Positions 17,254-26,559 of a stretch of DNA of 33,599 bases are shown here, piece by piece (position 1 is the stretch's first letter; each line of letters starts with the position of its first letter). Made by a program: the position numbers and the translations under genes. This DNA comes from Bacteroidota bacterium (GTDB lineage Bacteria > Bacteroidota > Bacteroidia > Chitinophagales > Chitinophagaceae), in contig JAFDXH010000057.1 of the NCBI GenBank assembly GCA_018268075.1, positions 1 to 33,599 of the forward strand. Direction: 5' to 3'. The notes below the pieces were generated by a model. It ran no database searches. It saw nothing but the letters and a program-made list of their open reading frames with translations, and had not been told where the DNA came from.

Positions 17254-20200
17254 TTATTCCTTTACTACCTTATTGGTATAAACGGTTCCGTCTGCCATTG
17301 TTTTTAAGAGATACACTCCAGAACTTAATTTGCTGCTACTTAAATCTAAAGTGAAAGTAGTAGCGGCGCCAAATACTTTACTGTAAACCTTTGCGCCATT
17401 CATAGAAATTAATTCAACAGTTACCGGTTTTAGTGGGGTCTTAGCTAAATGAACTTCTAATTGGTCATGGAAAGGGTTTTTGCCAATCCAAAGGTGTTGT
17501 GCAATATTCGGATTTTTGATAAGAATGGTCTTACTGGTAATACTTCTGCCATCAGCATCTACCATTTTAAGGCGGTAATAATTAACCTCAGCAGGTTTTG
17601 TATCCACGAATGAATAATTTCTTTCGTTGCTCGAAGTTCCCGCAGCGTTTATTTTTCCCAATGCTACAAAAGTATTGCCATCGTAAGATTTTTGCAATTC
17701 AAAATATTTGGAATTTCTTTCAGAACTGGTCTTCCAGTTTAGCTGAATATTATTTCCCGAAAGCGCCCCATCAAACGATAATAAAGTAACCGGCAATGCT
17801 ACGGAAGGGTCTATCAGGAAGAATTTACTAAATCCAGTAAAGGCTGCATAAAATACGTACCCTTCTCTATATGCCGAATAGGTAGTGCTGCCTATTACTG
17901 AGTTGGATCCATCGGCACCTGCTACAGATGCTGCATCTGTTTTTAGTATTTTTAAATTGCTTGGCGCATTGCCACCCAGTTCGGCAGTAGTATAGTACAA
18001 GCCTACAGTGTAGGATGCACCTAAGTTGGTAGAAGGCTCTATACTGAATACTTTCTGAGAGCGCATACCACTACTGAATGTTTGCCAAGTATTACCCGTT
18101 TCAATAAATGACGCTGCTACACAGCCAAGATTAGCTGATTGATTGGAGAGCGAAGCGATTACATTAGGGCCAGTAAAGAAATAATTGGCGCCTGTGCCTC
18201 CTACGTAAATTGTATTTGAACCGCTGGTGGCTATCGGGTTGCCCAATGTGGATACCCCCATTTGAATCATTGGTTTTATTCCGGTAGAGAAAAAAGTAGT
18301 AAAGTTGATATCAAAAGGAGTACCGCAGGCAATGCTGTCTTGCCAATAAAGGTTGCCTTGTGTGTTCGAGCCGCCATCTGAATATCCAAGAGTTCGGTCT
18401 GCAAAGTCTGAAGAAGCAACCGTTCCATTATCATAACAGATTTCTATCACAATATTATCTGTGCCGTTCCATACAAAAGGATTGTCTAAGGTAAAGGTGT
18501 TATACCCATTTACTGTAGAATAAGAAGCAAGCGTTTTGACAATAGTAGTACTGAAATTGTTGTTTTCGGCGGCTCCATCTATAATATAATTCAAATTAGT
18601 AGTACCCATTTTTATCAGCATATTCGTGTAAGGTCTTACGCTTGATTTTGCAATGTTATATGCAATGCTGGTAATGGTTCCCGCAGGAATTCCAACCCCT
18701 GTAAGTTCACTTGCTCTGTAAAGCATCAAACTCCGTTTTCCCTGAAGCCTTGCATTGAATGGAGCGCCGCTGGTAGTATTACCAAGATAGTAACCGGCTG
18801 ATCCGATAGTGTAAAGATTGGCAACCCCACCCGGATCAGGCACCTTATCATTATCTGTAATGGTGTAAGTCAGCGTTTTTCCAGAAGGCGCCGGTACTGC
18901 ATTGGTACTACCTGCTACAGAAAAGTTAATGATAAAATTTTCTGAACCTTCTATTTCTGCATCATCATATATTCTTAGTGTAAAGGTTTGGGATGTAGTA
19001 GATCCATTCGCAAACACAATGGTTTTAGATGGTGCACTAAAACTTCCATTGGTAGTAATGTCAAAATCAATACCTTCTTTAGCAGATGAGCCTGGATCTA
19101 CACCAAGTGTAAGGGTAGCTGTGCCTGTAGGTGCTAAATCTATATTCAACTTCATTGTATAATCTGTAAAATTTCTACAGCCATCACTTGCCGAAGTAGC
19201 TTCTGTTGACCCAGCTACAGTAGAAGCAAAACGAATATATGGTATTGTTTTTGGAATCACTGCTGTCCATATTCCACGACCGTGGGTTGCCGCAGCTACA
19301 GTTCCATCAGCCGCACGATATTTTAGCATATCTGTTCTCACAAAAGGGAAGGTGGCATTCTGAGTCCAGACAGTGGCGGCGCCATTGATCTGATTGGTTT
19401 CGAAGACACCTGCTTCTGTAGCAATAATGGCTTTAGTATTGTCCTCAGGATAAAAAAGCGCCCACCTTACTGGTATATCGGGTAGGTTGCCGGTAATGTT
19501 TGTCCATCCGCTACTTCCGCCTCCCGTAGTGGTTACCCATACATGTGACACACCATAGTTAGAGAAGGTAGCTAATAAGTTATTATCATCAGTGCCTACA
19601 GCTACGCAAGATACATTGGTGGCACCCATAGCGGCACCAGAAATATCAGTTGCTGCATATAATGCACCATCAGCATTATCCACTTTCACTACTTTTCCAC
19701 CAGTAGAGCCAAAGTAAACTCTTTTGGGAGTAAATGGGGATACCTGAACCGTAGAAACTTGACCACTTAATTGTGCTAAACTTAATGGTGTAAAAGTGCT
19801 ACCGGTCTGCGGGTTTTCCCATCGTAAAAATTGATTGGAATTTCCTGCCGCATATATTTTATTACCAGCATTATCATAATCAAATGGGTTGATAAATTGC
19901 CCTACTGTGGAAGAATAATTGACAGAAGACCAAGTAGCGCCACCATCTATACTGCGGCGGTATTGGTTGTACACATAAGAGCCAAACTGGTATTGGGGCT
20001 GATCTTGATCTATAGCTACCATTGCGCCATCGCCACCTGTTACTTCCACACTTCCAGACATTCCCGGTGAATTGAGCTGGTGTACTCCATTATCTTGAGC
20101 GCCCGCAAGAAAATAATTATAATTAGTAGGGTGCATCACTACAGAATAAAACTGCTTTAATCTTAATCCTGTATTTCTGTCGTTATAGGTAGCGCCCCCG

Positions 20201-21567
20201 TCATTTGAATAATGAATGCCGCCATCACTTACCACCAAAACCTGATTAGCATTCCATACAGCATATTGCTGATCGGCATGCACATAGGAATAACCAGAGT
20301 TTACCCAAATAGATGTTTGAGTCCATGTGGCTCCTCCATCTGTAGTTCTAAACATATTCAGACCGCCCACTACTACATTTTGGTCATTGGCAGGATCTAC
20401 TGCTATGGCTTCGTTGTACCAAGCCTGGCCGCTACTTACAGTTGAACCAGGGTTGCCGGTAGTAACCGCCCAGTTATCTCCACCATCTGTGGATTTATAT
20501 ACATTTGGCGTTTGAAATGCACTATTAGCAGGTAGTGCGTAAACTGTATTGCCCGATACTGCAAGGTCCACATTGTAATTGGGATTAGGAAAGGCCGTAG
20601 TGGCCGATGTCCAACTGGCGGGAGTTACCGTAGCCGGATTATCGGTATAGCGGTATCCTGCGCTTGCAAGGGCTGTATTATAATAGCCTACTACTATATG
20701 CAATCTGCCGGTGCTGCTTAATTCCATTTCTGGTATACGTGTAGATAGCCCGGTTGGTGCTATGTTTGTCCATGTAGTACCTCCATCAGTAGAGCGCATC
20801 AGCCCATTGCCACTACCTATAGTAGATACATATATATTACCTGCATTGTCCACAATCAACTTAGATACATTCCAGAAGTTTTGTGTGGAAGGAAGTATAT
20901 TCCATGTTACACCATGGTCGGTACTTTTCCATACACCGCCGCCTCTTACTGCATCTACATTAAAAGTCTTTTCGCCCGTACCAAAATACATAGTGTTGGT
21001 ATTGGAAGGGTCTTGGCAGATAGCGCTTACTGCCATATTTGAAAAATAATCGCTTATTAAAGTCCAGGTAGCAGGCGCACTGGAAATATTATTTGTTTTC
21101 CACAATCCTCCAGCTATACCTCCTACCCATACTGTATGGTTAGTGGGGTCTGCCTTGTCCACGCAGATAGCGCGCATACGCCCACTTGTTACACCATTTC
21201 CAGCCCGGCCATTTCCATTGCTTGGCCCTGTTACATCAGTGTTGGGGCCGCGTTCAGTCCAGCTTAAGGCAGATACATCGCCCGGGCGTTGTAATTGGCG
21301 CCTTGCCATTATATTTTCATAAGCCGAAACAAGCCGGTCTTTTGGAATAATGTTTAAAGCCGGATCTCTGGTAATCTCAAATTCATGTTTTTGAATTTCG
21401 TAGATGCCGTCTTCTTCATCGCCTTCATCCTCATCACTTTCCTTTATTAAATAGGCTGTTTGGCCCTTTGAATGTTGGATTTTTGTGCCTTTAAAGAAGG
21501 GCGAAATCTTCCAGATTAGTAATGCGACTGCGAGAATTGCCAGTGAAATGATGGTAAATTTTCTCAT
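17254..21567 (-). CDS. Large secreted protein with BNR/sortilin-type repeats, Calx-beta domain and T9SS tail
   Basis: A 1437-residue exported protein. An N-terminal hydrophobic segment (about residues 4-22) is followed by a strongly acidic stretch (ESDEDEGDEEDG). Residues of about 100-770 contain repeated STDGGTTW-like phrases of the BNR/sortilin beta-propeller type. A Calx-beta domain follows at about 790-900 (YDDAEIEGSENFIINF, ending in TYTITDNDK). Then come domains common in Bacteroidota secreted proteins, and a C-terminal sorting domain of about 75 residues (IGKNPFHDQLEVHL to YTNKVVKE) for T9SS export. No catalytic motif was seen, so binding or adhesion is as likely as hydrolysis. It lies antisense between atpH and atpA. 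Confidence 0.85.
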   Translation of the reverse strand: MRKFTIISLAILAVALLIWKISPFFKGTKIQHSKGQTAYLIKESDEDEGDEEDGIYEIQKHEFEITRDPALNIIPKDRLVSAYENIMARRQLQRPGDVSALSWTERGPNTDVTGPSNGNGRAGNGVTSGRMRAICVDKADPTNHTVWVGGIAGGLWKTNNISSAPATWTLISDYFSNMAVSAICQDPSNTNTMYFGTGEKTFNVDAVRGGGVWKSTDHGVTWNILPSTQNFWNVSKLIVDNAGNIYVSTIGSGNGLMRSTDGGTTWTNIAPTGLSTRIPEMELSSTGRLHIVVGYYNTALASAGYRYTDNPATVTPASWTSATTAFPNPNYNVDLAVSGNTVYALPANSAFQTPNVYKSTDGGDNWAVTTGNPGSTVSSGQAWYNEAIAVDPANDQNVVVGGLNMFRTTDGGATWTQTSIWVNSGYSYVHADQQYAVWNANQVLVVSDGGIHYSNDGGATYNDRNTGLRLKQFYSVVMHPTNYNYFLAGAQDNGVHQLNSPGMSGSVEVTGGDGAMVAIDQDQPQYQFGSYVYNQYRRSIDGGATWSSVNYSSTVGQFINPFDYDNAGNKIYAAGNSNQFLRWENPQTGSTFTPLSLAQLSGQVSTVQVSPFTPKRVYFGSTGGKVVKVDNADGALYAATDISGAAMGATNVSCVAVGTDDNNLLATFSNYGVSHVWVTTTGGGSSGWTNITGNLPDIPVRWALFYPEDNTKAIIATEAGVFETNQINGAATVWTQNATFPFVRTDMLKYRAADGTVAAATHGRGIWTAVIPKTIPYIRFASTVAGSTEATSASDGCRNFTDYTMKLNIDLAPTGTATLTLGVDPGSSAKEGIDFDITTNGSFSAPSKTIVFANGSTTSQTFTLRIYDDAEIEGSENFIINFSVAGSTNAVPAPSGKTLTYTITDNDKVPDPGGVANLYTIGSAGYYLGNTTSGAPFNARLQGKRSLMLYRASELTGVGIPAGTITSIAYNIAKSSVRPYTNMLIKMGTTNLNYIIDGAAENNNFSTTIVKTLASYSTVNGYNTFTLDNPFVWNGTDNIVIEICYDNGTVASSDFADRTLGYSDGGSNTQGNLYWQDSIACGTPFDINFTTFFSTGIKPMIQMGVSTLGNPIATSGSNTIYVGGTGANYFFTGPNVIASLSNQSANLGCVAASFIETGNTWQTFSSGMRSQKVFSIEPSTNLGASYTVGLYYTTAELGGNAPSNLKILKTDAASVAGADGSNSVIGSTTYSAYREGYVFYAAFTGFSKFFLIDPSVALPVTLLSFDGALSGNNIQLNWKTSSERNSKYFELQKSYDGNTFVALGKINAAGTSSNERNYSFVDTKPAEVNYYRLKMVDADGRSITSKTILIKNPNIAQHLWIGKNPFHDQLEVHLAKTPLKPVTVELISMNGAKVYSKVFGAATTFTLDLSSSKLSSGVYLLKTMADGTVYTNKVVKE

Positions 21568-21676
21568 ATAATTTTTAAAAGTTGGTTTGATCTGTAAATC
21601 TAACTTTCTTTTGTGGAAATAATCCGTTGAATAAGAAATAATATTTTTTATTATAATGAAATATTTCGCTCTTAGG

Positions 21677-21708
21677 TTTGTTACTAAGGCTATCTTACTT
21701 TACCTTTG
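21677..21708 (+). promoter_or_regulatory. Bacteroidota-type promoter of atpA
   Basis: TTTG at 21677-21680, a 20-base spacer, then TACCTTTG at 21701-21708, an exact TAnnTTTG match. Transcription would start near 21714, about 19 bases before the atpA ATG. It shows that atpA is transcribed independently of atpBEFH. Confidence 0.8.
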
Positions 21709-21732
21709 CGTCCTCAAAAATAAACTTCAATT

Positions 21733-23310
21733 ATGGTGGATATTAAACCGGATGAAATTTCTTCGATACTCAGAAGCCAGCTAAGTAATTTTAATGTAGA
21801 GGCCAACCTTGAAGAGGTTGGAACAGTATTACAGGTCGGTGATGGTATAGCGCGTATTTATGGCTTAAATAATGTGCGCTCAGGCGAATTGGTTGAATTT
21901 GAAAATGGTGTGAAGGCGATTGCCCTTAATCTGGAAGAAGACAATGTGGGTGTAGTGTTGATGGGTGAAAGTGGAGATATAAAGGAAGGCGGTTCTGTAA
22001 AGCGTACTGGAAAAATAGCCTCCATAAAAGTAGGCGAAGGATTGGTAGGAAGGGTAATCAATACCTTGGGTGATCCTATTGATGGCAAAGGCCCTATTAC
22101 AGGGGAGCTTTATGAAATGCCTTTGGAAAGAAAAGCGCCAGGAGTAATTTATCGCGAGCCTGTAAAGGAGCCATTGCAGACAGGTATTAAAGCAATAGAC
22201 GCCATGATTCCTATTGGCCGTGGCCAAAGAGAATTGGTAATTGGAGATCGCCAGACAGGAAAGAGTGCTATTTGTATTGATACGATTATTAATCAGAAAG
22301 AATTTTATAAGGCCGGAAAGCCTGTATATTGTATTTATGTAGCCATTGGGCAAAAGGCTTCAACTATAGCTAATGTGATGAAGGTACTGGAAGATAATGG
22401 CGCAATGGCTTATACTACCATTGTTGCTGCATCAGCCTCTGAACCTGCTCCGCTTCAATTCTATGCACCTTTTGCAGGGGCGGCGATTGGAGAATTTTTT
22501 CGCGATACCGGCCGCCCGGCATTAATCGTTTATGATGATTTGAGTAAACAAGCCGTTGCCTACCGTGAGGTGTCCCTATTATTAAGAAGACCGCCGGGAC
22601 GTGAGGCTTATCCGGGTGATGTATTTTACTTGCACAGCCGCCTTTTGGAAAGAGCTGCTAAGGTGATAAACAACGATGAGATGGCACGCAAAATGAATGA
22701 CCTGCCTGAAAATATTGCTCACCTTGTAAAAGGCGGCGGATCACTTACAGCATTGCCCATTATTGAAACTCAGGCAGGTGACGTATCCGCATATATCCCC
22801 ACCAATGTAATTTCCATCACAGATGGCCAGATATTTTTGGAAGGTACTTTATTCAATGCCGGTATCAGGCCTGCGATTAACGTAGGTATATCTGTAAGCC
22901 GTGTAGGAGGTAATGCACAGATAAAATCAATGAAGAAAGTAGCCGGAACGCTTAAATTGGAACAAGCTTCTTACCGCGAACTTGAGGCTTTTTCAAAATT
23001 TGGCGGTGACCTTGATGCTGCCACAAAATCAATTTTGGAAAAGGGTGCACGTAACGTGGAAATATTAAAGCAACCTCAGTTTTCGCCTTACCGTGTAGAA
23101 CAGCAGGTGGCTATCATCTATCTTGGAACTTTTGGCTTGATTTCTAATGTGCCTGTAAAAAATGTTCAGGCATTTGAAGAACAATTTCTTTTGGAAATGG
23201 AAAATAAATTACCAGAAGTTTTAGGAGAATTTAAAAAGGGCAATCTGCCTGAAGAAGGGATTAAGAAGATGGTAGAGCTGGCACAAGAGATAGCTCACCA
23301 GTTTAAATAA
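21733..23310 (+). CDS. atpA: F-type ATP synthase subunit alpha
   Basis: A 525-residue F1 subunit carrying the non-catalytic nucleotide sites. It has the N-terminal beta-barrel ([17 protein letters not shown]), the Walker A loop GDRQTGKS (171-178), the Walker B region [16 protein letters not shown] and the conserved [15 protein letters not shown] segment, with the usual helical C-terminus. It looks intact. It has its own promoter and is closed by a strong terminator 23 bases after the stop. It is separated from atpH by 5.2 kb, and atpG does not follow it. Confidence 0.97.
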   Translation: MVDIKPDEISSILRSQLSNFNVEANLEEVGTVLQVGDGIARIYGLNNVRSGELVEFENGVKAIALNLEEDNVGVVLMGESGDIKEGGSVKRTGKIASIKVGEGLVGRVINTLGDPIDGKGPITGELYEMPLERKAPGVIYREPVKEPLQTGIKAIDAMIPIGRGQRELVIGDRQTGKSAICIDTIINQKEFYKAGKPVYCIYVAIGQKASTIANVMKVLEDNGAMAYTTIVAASASEPAPLQFYAPFAGAAIGEFFRDTGRPALIVYDDLSKQAVAYREVSLLLRRPPGREAYPGDVFYLHSRLLERAAKVINNDEMARKMNDLPENIAHLVKGGGSLTALPIIETQAGDVSAYIPTNVISITDGQIFLEGTLFNAGIRPAINVGISVSRVGGNAQIKSMKKVAGTLKLEQASYRELEAFSKFGGDLDAATKSILEKGARNVEILKQPQFSPYRVEQQVAIIYLGTFGLISNVPVKNVQAFEEQFLLEMENKLPEVLGEFKKGNLPEEGIKKMVELAQEIAHQFK

Positions 23311-23333
23311 AATAAAATTTGAATCTTATTATA

Positions 23334-23369
23334 AAAATGAGGAAAGCGATTTCCTCATTTTTTATTTTT
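23334..23369 (+). terminator. Terminator after atpA
   Basis: AAAATGAGGAAA (23334-23345) pairs perfectly with TTTCCTCATTTT (23350-23361) around a GCGA tetraloop, and a T-rich run follows. It closes the atpA transcript before any atpG. Confidence 0.88.
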
Positions 23370-23405
23370 ACAAATAACTATGGCCAATTGATAAACATTG
23401 GCGTA

Positions 23406-23768
23406 TTATTTCCTTCCCTTTCTCAATAAATAATAATGCTCTATTTCGTTGTTATTGATCGCTACACCATAAGCCTGTACAAAATCATAGCCGTTTGCAC
23501 TCATAAAGTTAAGGGCATCTATCATAGAGTTGAATTGCATTCTTTTGCCGCTTGAGTCTAAAATTACTTGGTCTTTGGTGCTTAGTGATTTGGCGTATTG
23601 ACCGAAATCTATCAGAATGTTTAATCTGTTACTTAATAAAACCGGATTACCTTTTATCTGGATATATTCTGAATGTATTTCCTTGATAGGTACATTGTTT
23701 ACGGTTTGTGAAAATGCACTGCAAGATAGAAGTGATATCGTCGAAATAAATAATAATTTCCTTTTCAT
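23406..23768 (-). CDS. Small exported protein, DUF4177-like pattern
   Basis: About 120 residues. The frame is open to 23783, but ATG 23768 begins a clean signal peptide (MKRKLLFISTISLLSCSAFS, cut before Q). The mature part ends with ALNFMSANGYDFVQAYGV and then HYYLLRKGRK. This layout resembles DUF4177-like small domains, where an LN...GWELV helix-strand is followed by a final Y-x-L-x-R strand. That resemblance is judged by eye and is weak. A near-match promoter lies at 23808-23839 on the minus strand (TTTG, 20 bases, TAATTTTT). It is convergent with atpA and downstream of the metalloprotease terminators. Confidence 0.6.
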   Translation of the reverse strand: MKRKLLFISTISLLSCSAFSQTVNNVPIKEIHSEYIQIKGNPVLLSNRLNILIDFGQYAKSLSTKDQVILDSSGKRMQFNSMIDALNFMSANGYDFVQAYGVAINNNEIEHYYLLRKGRK

Positions 23769-23897
23769 AATTTCTTTTTCCAAATTTCTGAGTTTGCACT
23801 AATAAGTAAAAATTAATGCTACCAGAAAATTTGATCAAAATTCATATAGATGCATGCAGGTAAATTTATTTTTTTTCTGTAGTGGGTATATTAAAAC

Positions 23898-23926
23898 AAA
23901 AAGGGCCAGCCCCTAACGCTGACCCT
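23898..23926 (-). terminator. Distal copy of a duplicated terminator
   Basis: In the minus-strand RNA, AGGGUCAGC (23926-23918) pairs with GCUGGCCCU (23910-23902) over 9 bases with one G-U pair, then five U. It is part of a block repeated 95 bases away. Confidence 0.8.
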
Positions 23927-23989
23927 TCATTACACATGAATCTACCTTACAACATTTAATATTATTAATTCAGTTTTAATTTCTTTTTT

Positions 23990-24020
23990 AAAAAAGGGAC
24001 CGGCCCCTAACGCCGGCCCT
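23990..24020 (-). terminator. Proximal copy of a duplicated terminator, after the metalloprotease
   Basis: In the minus-strand RNA, AGGGCCGGC (24020-24012) pairs with GCCGG and CCCU around one bulged U, followed by six U. It begins 21 bases after the protease stop codon. Several pairs differ from the distal copy while pairing is kept. Confidence 0.82.
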
Positions 24021-24041
24021 TAACTTACACATGAATCTACC

Positions 24042-25631
24042 TTACAATTTTACAATCCGTTCTGTTATACTTTGGGAGTTACAGTTCATCTGTATGATAT
24101 AAATTCCGTTGGGGGAATTGTCTATATTAATTAAATTGGTACCTATGCTTCCTTTACCCTCCTTTAGCATTCTTCCACTCATATCTGCAAGGCGGTAACT
24201 GAAATTTTCACTTGCCTGTAAATTAATCTGGCCTTGAATTAGATTGCTTAGTAATACAACCGATGGTTTGCCCGAATTTTTTAATGAAATGATGTTTGAA
24301 TAAACAGTTTCTCCTTTTATTGAAGTTACTTTTAACCTGTAGTAGATAATACCTGTTACAGTAGGCGAGTAGGTGAACAAACTATTTGCTGTAGCTGGCC
24401 GGGTAAATGTTGAAAAGTTTCTGCCATCTTCAGAAGACTCTATTTCAATAGATTTTACAGGCTCATCAGATACGATATTCCACGAAAGGCTGTGTTTGCC
24501 ATTGCTTACTTTACCGTTTAGTTTTACATCTCTGATTGCTAATGTACCGGTAGGGGTGATAGTGCCTGTAAGTGTGTATGATCCCAGGCTACCGTAATTT
24601 GAGGTATTTAAGTTGCCGGCTCCTTGTACCATTATATAATAAGTGCCACTATTTAAAGTAGTATCAATCGTCACATTCAGCGCATCCAAAGGGTCGTAGG
24701 TATTTATTACAGAATAATCGGCAGCAAGTACTGTTACTTTTACATCCAGGTCGGCACCTTCATTGTCAGGGCCTACAGAAAAAGGATTCACATTCAGGTG
24801 TAACAAACCATCTTTATTAATATTAATCTTAAATACATCTTTATCTGTATTGGTAGTAATAATACCACTCTGAGATAATTGTTCATTTTCAGCTACAAGT
24901 AAGGTGGGGTTCGATGCAGGGTCGTCGCTATGATCATCTGGCCGGTAAGTAAATCCGTTGATAGAAGTAATAATAGAAAGGTTGTCTTGGTCTGCGGTGC
25001 ACCCACTTGGTGTAGGGCCATTGTTCCAACCACTTAAATTCCGTCCGTAGCTGTTGCCCATCACTGGTGCCCATCCTGTTTGGCCGCTACCTACCCCATC
25101 ATTATAGGTGGCTATCAGCGTACAAGTGCCGTTATATTTTGCCTGATGAGAAAGGCCAACTGTATGCCCGCTTTCATGGGTACAGCATTCTGCTATGTTC
25201 TTTGGAGTGTAGCCCAAACGATCTGGGAAAACGAAGCCAGGTGTATCATCGCCCCAGGTAAAGGAACGCGTAAATGAAACTCCGCCAACATTCTGATACC
25301 AGGCGCTGGTGAGGGTAACAATGATGCGTATGCGCTGTGCTAACGGGGCATTTAAAAACACGGTGGAGTCTGTTGTAATATTAATATTAAAAGGACGATA
25401 ATCTTCAGCAACACGGTTAAAAACTTCGGTAATCTGCGTATCGTTTAATCCGGAAGGTGTACAATAAAATGAGTTGCCCCCATTCCATGATGAGCTCTGT
25501 ACAAACTGGCCATCAAAATCCAGAAATATGGTAGCCCTTGCTGAAGGGAAACTGCTTAATTTGGGCAGGCATGTTGCTCTAAAAGAAAGCAGCATGAAGA
25601 GTGAAAAAATAATAGGGGTAATCTTTTTCAT
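24042..25631 (-). CDS. Secreted metzincin-type metalloprotease with PPC domain and T9SS tail
   Basis: A predicted exported zinc protease of about 529 residues. ATG 25631 starts a signal peptide (MKKITPIIFSLFMLLSFRAT), so the open frame up to 25712 is not used. The catalytic motif HESGHTVGLSH is at 152-162, matching HExxHxxGxxH, in which three histidines bind zinc. A domain at about 255-370 (DKDVFKININKDGLLHLNV to YYIMVQGAGN) resembles the pre-peptidase C-terminal (PPC) domain. A fibronectin-like piece and a C-terminal sorting tail (YIIQMNCNSQSITERIVKL) follow. No obvious propeptide precedes the catalytic domain. The exported-protein gene upstream may be a partner. Confidence 0.88.
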   Translation of the reverse strand: MKKITPIIFSLFMLLSFRATCLPKLSSFPSARATIFLDFDGQFVQSSSWNGGNSFYCTPSGLNDTQITEVFNRVAEDYRPFNINITTDSTVFLNAPLAQRIRIIVTLTSAWYQNVGGVSFTRSFTWGDDTPGFVFPDRLGYTPKNIAECCTHESGHTVGLSHQAKYNGTCTLIATYNDGVGSGQTGWAPVMGNSYGRNLSGWNNGPTPSGCTADQDNLSIITSINGFTYRPDDHSDDPASNPTLLVAENEQLSQSGIITTNTDKDVFKININKDGLLHLNVNPFSVGPDNEGADLDVKVTVLAADYSVINTYDPLDALNVTIDTTLNSGTYYIMVQGAGNLNTSNYGSLGSYTLTGTITPTGTLAIRDVKLNGKVSNGKHSLSWNIVSDEPVKSIEIESSEDGRNFSTFTRPATANSLFTYSPTVTGIIYYRLKVTSIKGETVYSNIISLKNSGKPSVVLLSNLIQGQINLQASENFSYRLADMSGRMLKEGKGSIGTNLINIDNSPNGIYIIQMNCNSQSITERIVKL

Positions 25632-25650
25632 GCGTTCAATTTTATTTTTT

Positions 25651-25719
25651 TTGCCACATGGAATTCGCCTATGAACATTTTCAGTTGGTGTCAACTTTTT
25701 GTTCTGGTTCATTTCATGA
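25651..25719 (-). repeat. Leader repeat upstream of the metalloprotease
   Basis: Starts with TTGCCACATGGAATTC (plus strand) and ends with TTCATTTCATG. The same two blocks recur in the same order and at almost the same distance at 26229-26292, upstream of the 148-residue protein. It lies 20 bases before the protease ATG. Confidence 0.65.
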
Positions 25720-25759
25720 TATAGGGATTATGGTAGGTATTTATTGGGATGAACTAAAC

Positions 25760-26206
25760 TTAGAAATCCTGAATCATTTCATCTGTTTTGGTTTTATTCA
25801 GTAGGTAGCTGCCATCTTTATTTTTAACCAGTTCAAAGCCATCTGCATATTGCTCATTTAAGATGCGGCCTACATAGGTTATCGTATTATCATCATTTAC
25901 TCTTCTGGAAATTGAAAAAAGTGTGTTGTGCAAGGAAGGTGAATGAATGATTACACTGTAAAGTTTATCATACCTTTTAATGGACGATGTAACAGTGCCA
26001 TTAAATAAAAAATTATTAAACTTAAGTTGTAATGTAGTGCCGGCGGGTACTGTAAAAGCTTTATCCAGTTCGCTGATAGTAGCCGGTATTTGGTTATTTA
26101 CATCTTTAAAGAGGTAGGGCCTTTTAGAGGTTAATACCTGTGCTTCCGAAGAAGAAAATATCATTAATGACAAGGAGAGCACGAATAATCTGGTAAGCAT
26201 TTTCAT
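25760..26206 (-). CDS. Uncharacterised exported protein next to the metalloprotease
   Basis: Not recognised. It has 148 residues with a signal peptide (about 1-22, ending SSSEAQ). The mature part has alternating strands (TTLQLKFNNFLFNGTV, YSVIIHS, TLFSISRR) and a lysine-rich end. No catalytic motif is seen. The length, secretion signal and position just upstream of a protease without a visible propeptide suggest an inhibitor or folding partner, but this is inference. A 128-base gap separates it from the protease start, and both genes carry the same leader repeat. It starts at ATG 26206; ATG 26200 is an alternative. Confidence 0.7.
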   Translation of the reverse strand: MKMLTRLFVLSLSLMIFSSSEAQVLTSKRPYLFKDVNNQIPATISELDKAFTVPAGTTLQLKFNNFLFNGTVTSSIKRYDKLYSVIIHSPSLHNTLFSISRRVNDDNTITYVGRILNEQYADGFELVKNKDGSYLLNKTKTDEMIQDF

Positions 26207-26327
26207 GTGATTTGGTTATGTTTTCATTTGCCACATGGAATTCCGCAAAAAAAATAGTTTAGACAAAACAATTTTTATGCTTCATTTCATGTGATTTGGT
26301 TATTTGGTTTCAATGTCCAGATGGAAT
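26203..26327. repeat. Tandem duplication of a leader segment
   Basis: 26202-26244 and 26284-26327 are related direct copies, both holding TTTCATGTGATTTGGTTAT and, after a short gap, a CCAGATGGAATT or CCACATGGAATT block. The first copy includes the start codon of the 148-residue protein; the second copy repeats the leader with no intact gene behind it. Confidence 0.7.
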
Positions 26328-26402
26328 TAATTTTTTTAGAATATTTCCATTTGGGTTGAGGTTTTGCCTTTCTTGTGAGTCAGACAATCATAAAACGGAA
26401 GG

Positions 26403-26559
26403 CATGGAAAAATATTACCCTTTAGAGAGAAATAACAGCTCAAAAATTAAAATCGGGAAGAAGTACTCAAAGGGTATCGTAAGAATACGCAGGCAACCAA
26501 GTAACATTAACCTTGAGGCTTATGGGTTTAATATTACAAGACATGGAAGAGGATATTAA
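26403..26559 (+). CDS. Doubtful 51-residue basic ORF
   Basis: ATG 26403 opens a 51-residue frame that is rich in lysine and arginine (KIKIGKKYSKGIVRIRRQPS) and ends RHGRGY. Its stop overlaps that of the CoA-binding gene on the other strand. It fills most of a 350-base gap between convergent neighbours, but there is no recognised motif, no promoter match and no signal peptide. It may be chance. Confidence 0.22.

Larger units (their letters stand above)
23898..24047 (-). repeat. Direct duplication of a terminator block, 95-base offset
   Basis: 23898-23952 and 23993-24047 are related copies. Both contain the hairpin and the identical 23-base stretch around TACACATGAATCTACC (23930-23952 and 24025-24047). 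The second copy includes the protease stop codon and last leucine codon; the first copy has the same bases but no gene before it. Confidence 0.85.

Noticed and set aside
21880-22353. Minus-strand 157-codon ORF inside atpA
   Set aside because: It is antisense to highly conserved atpA and has no recognisable motif.
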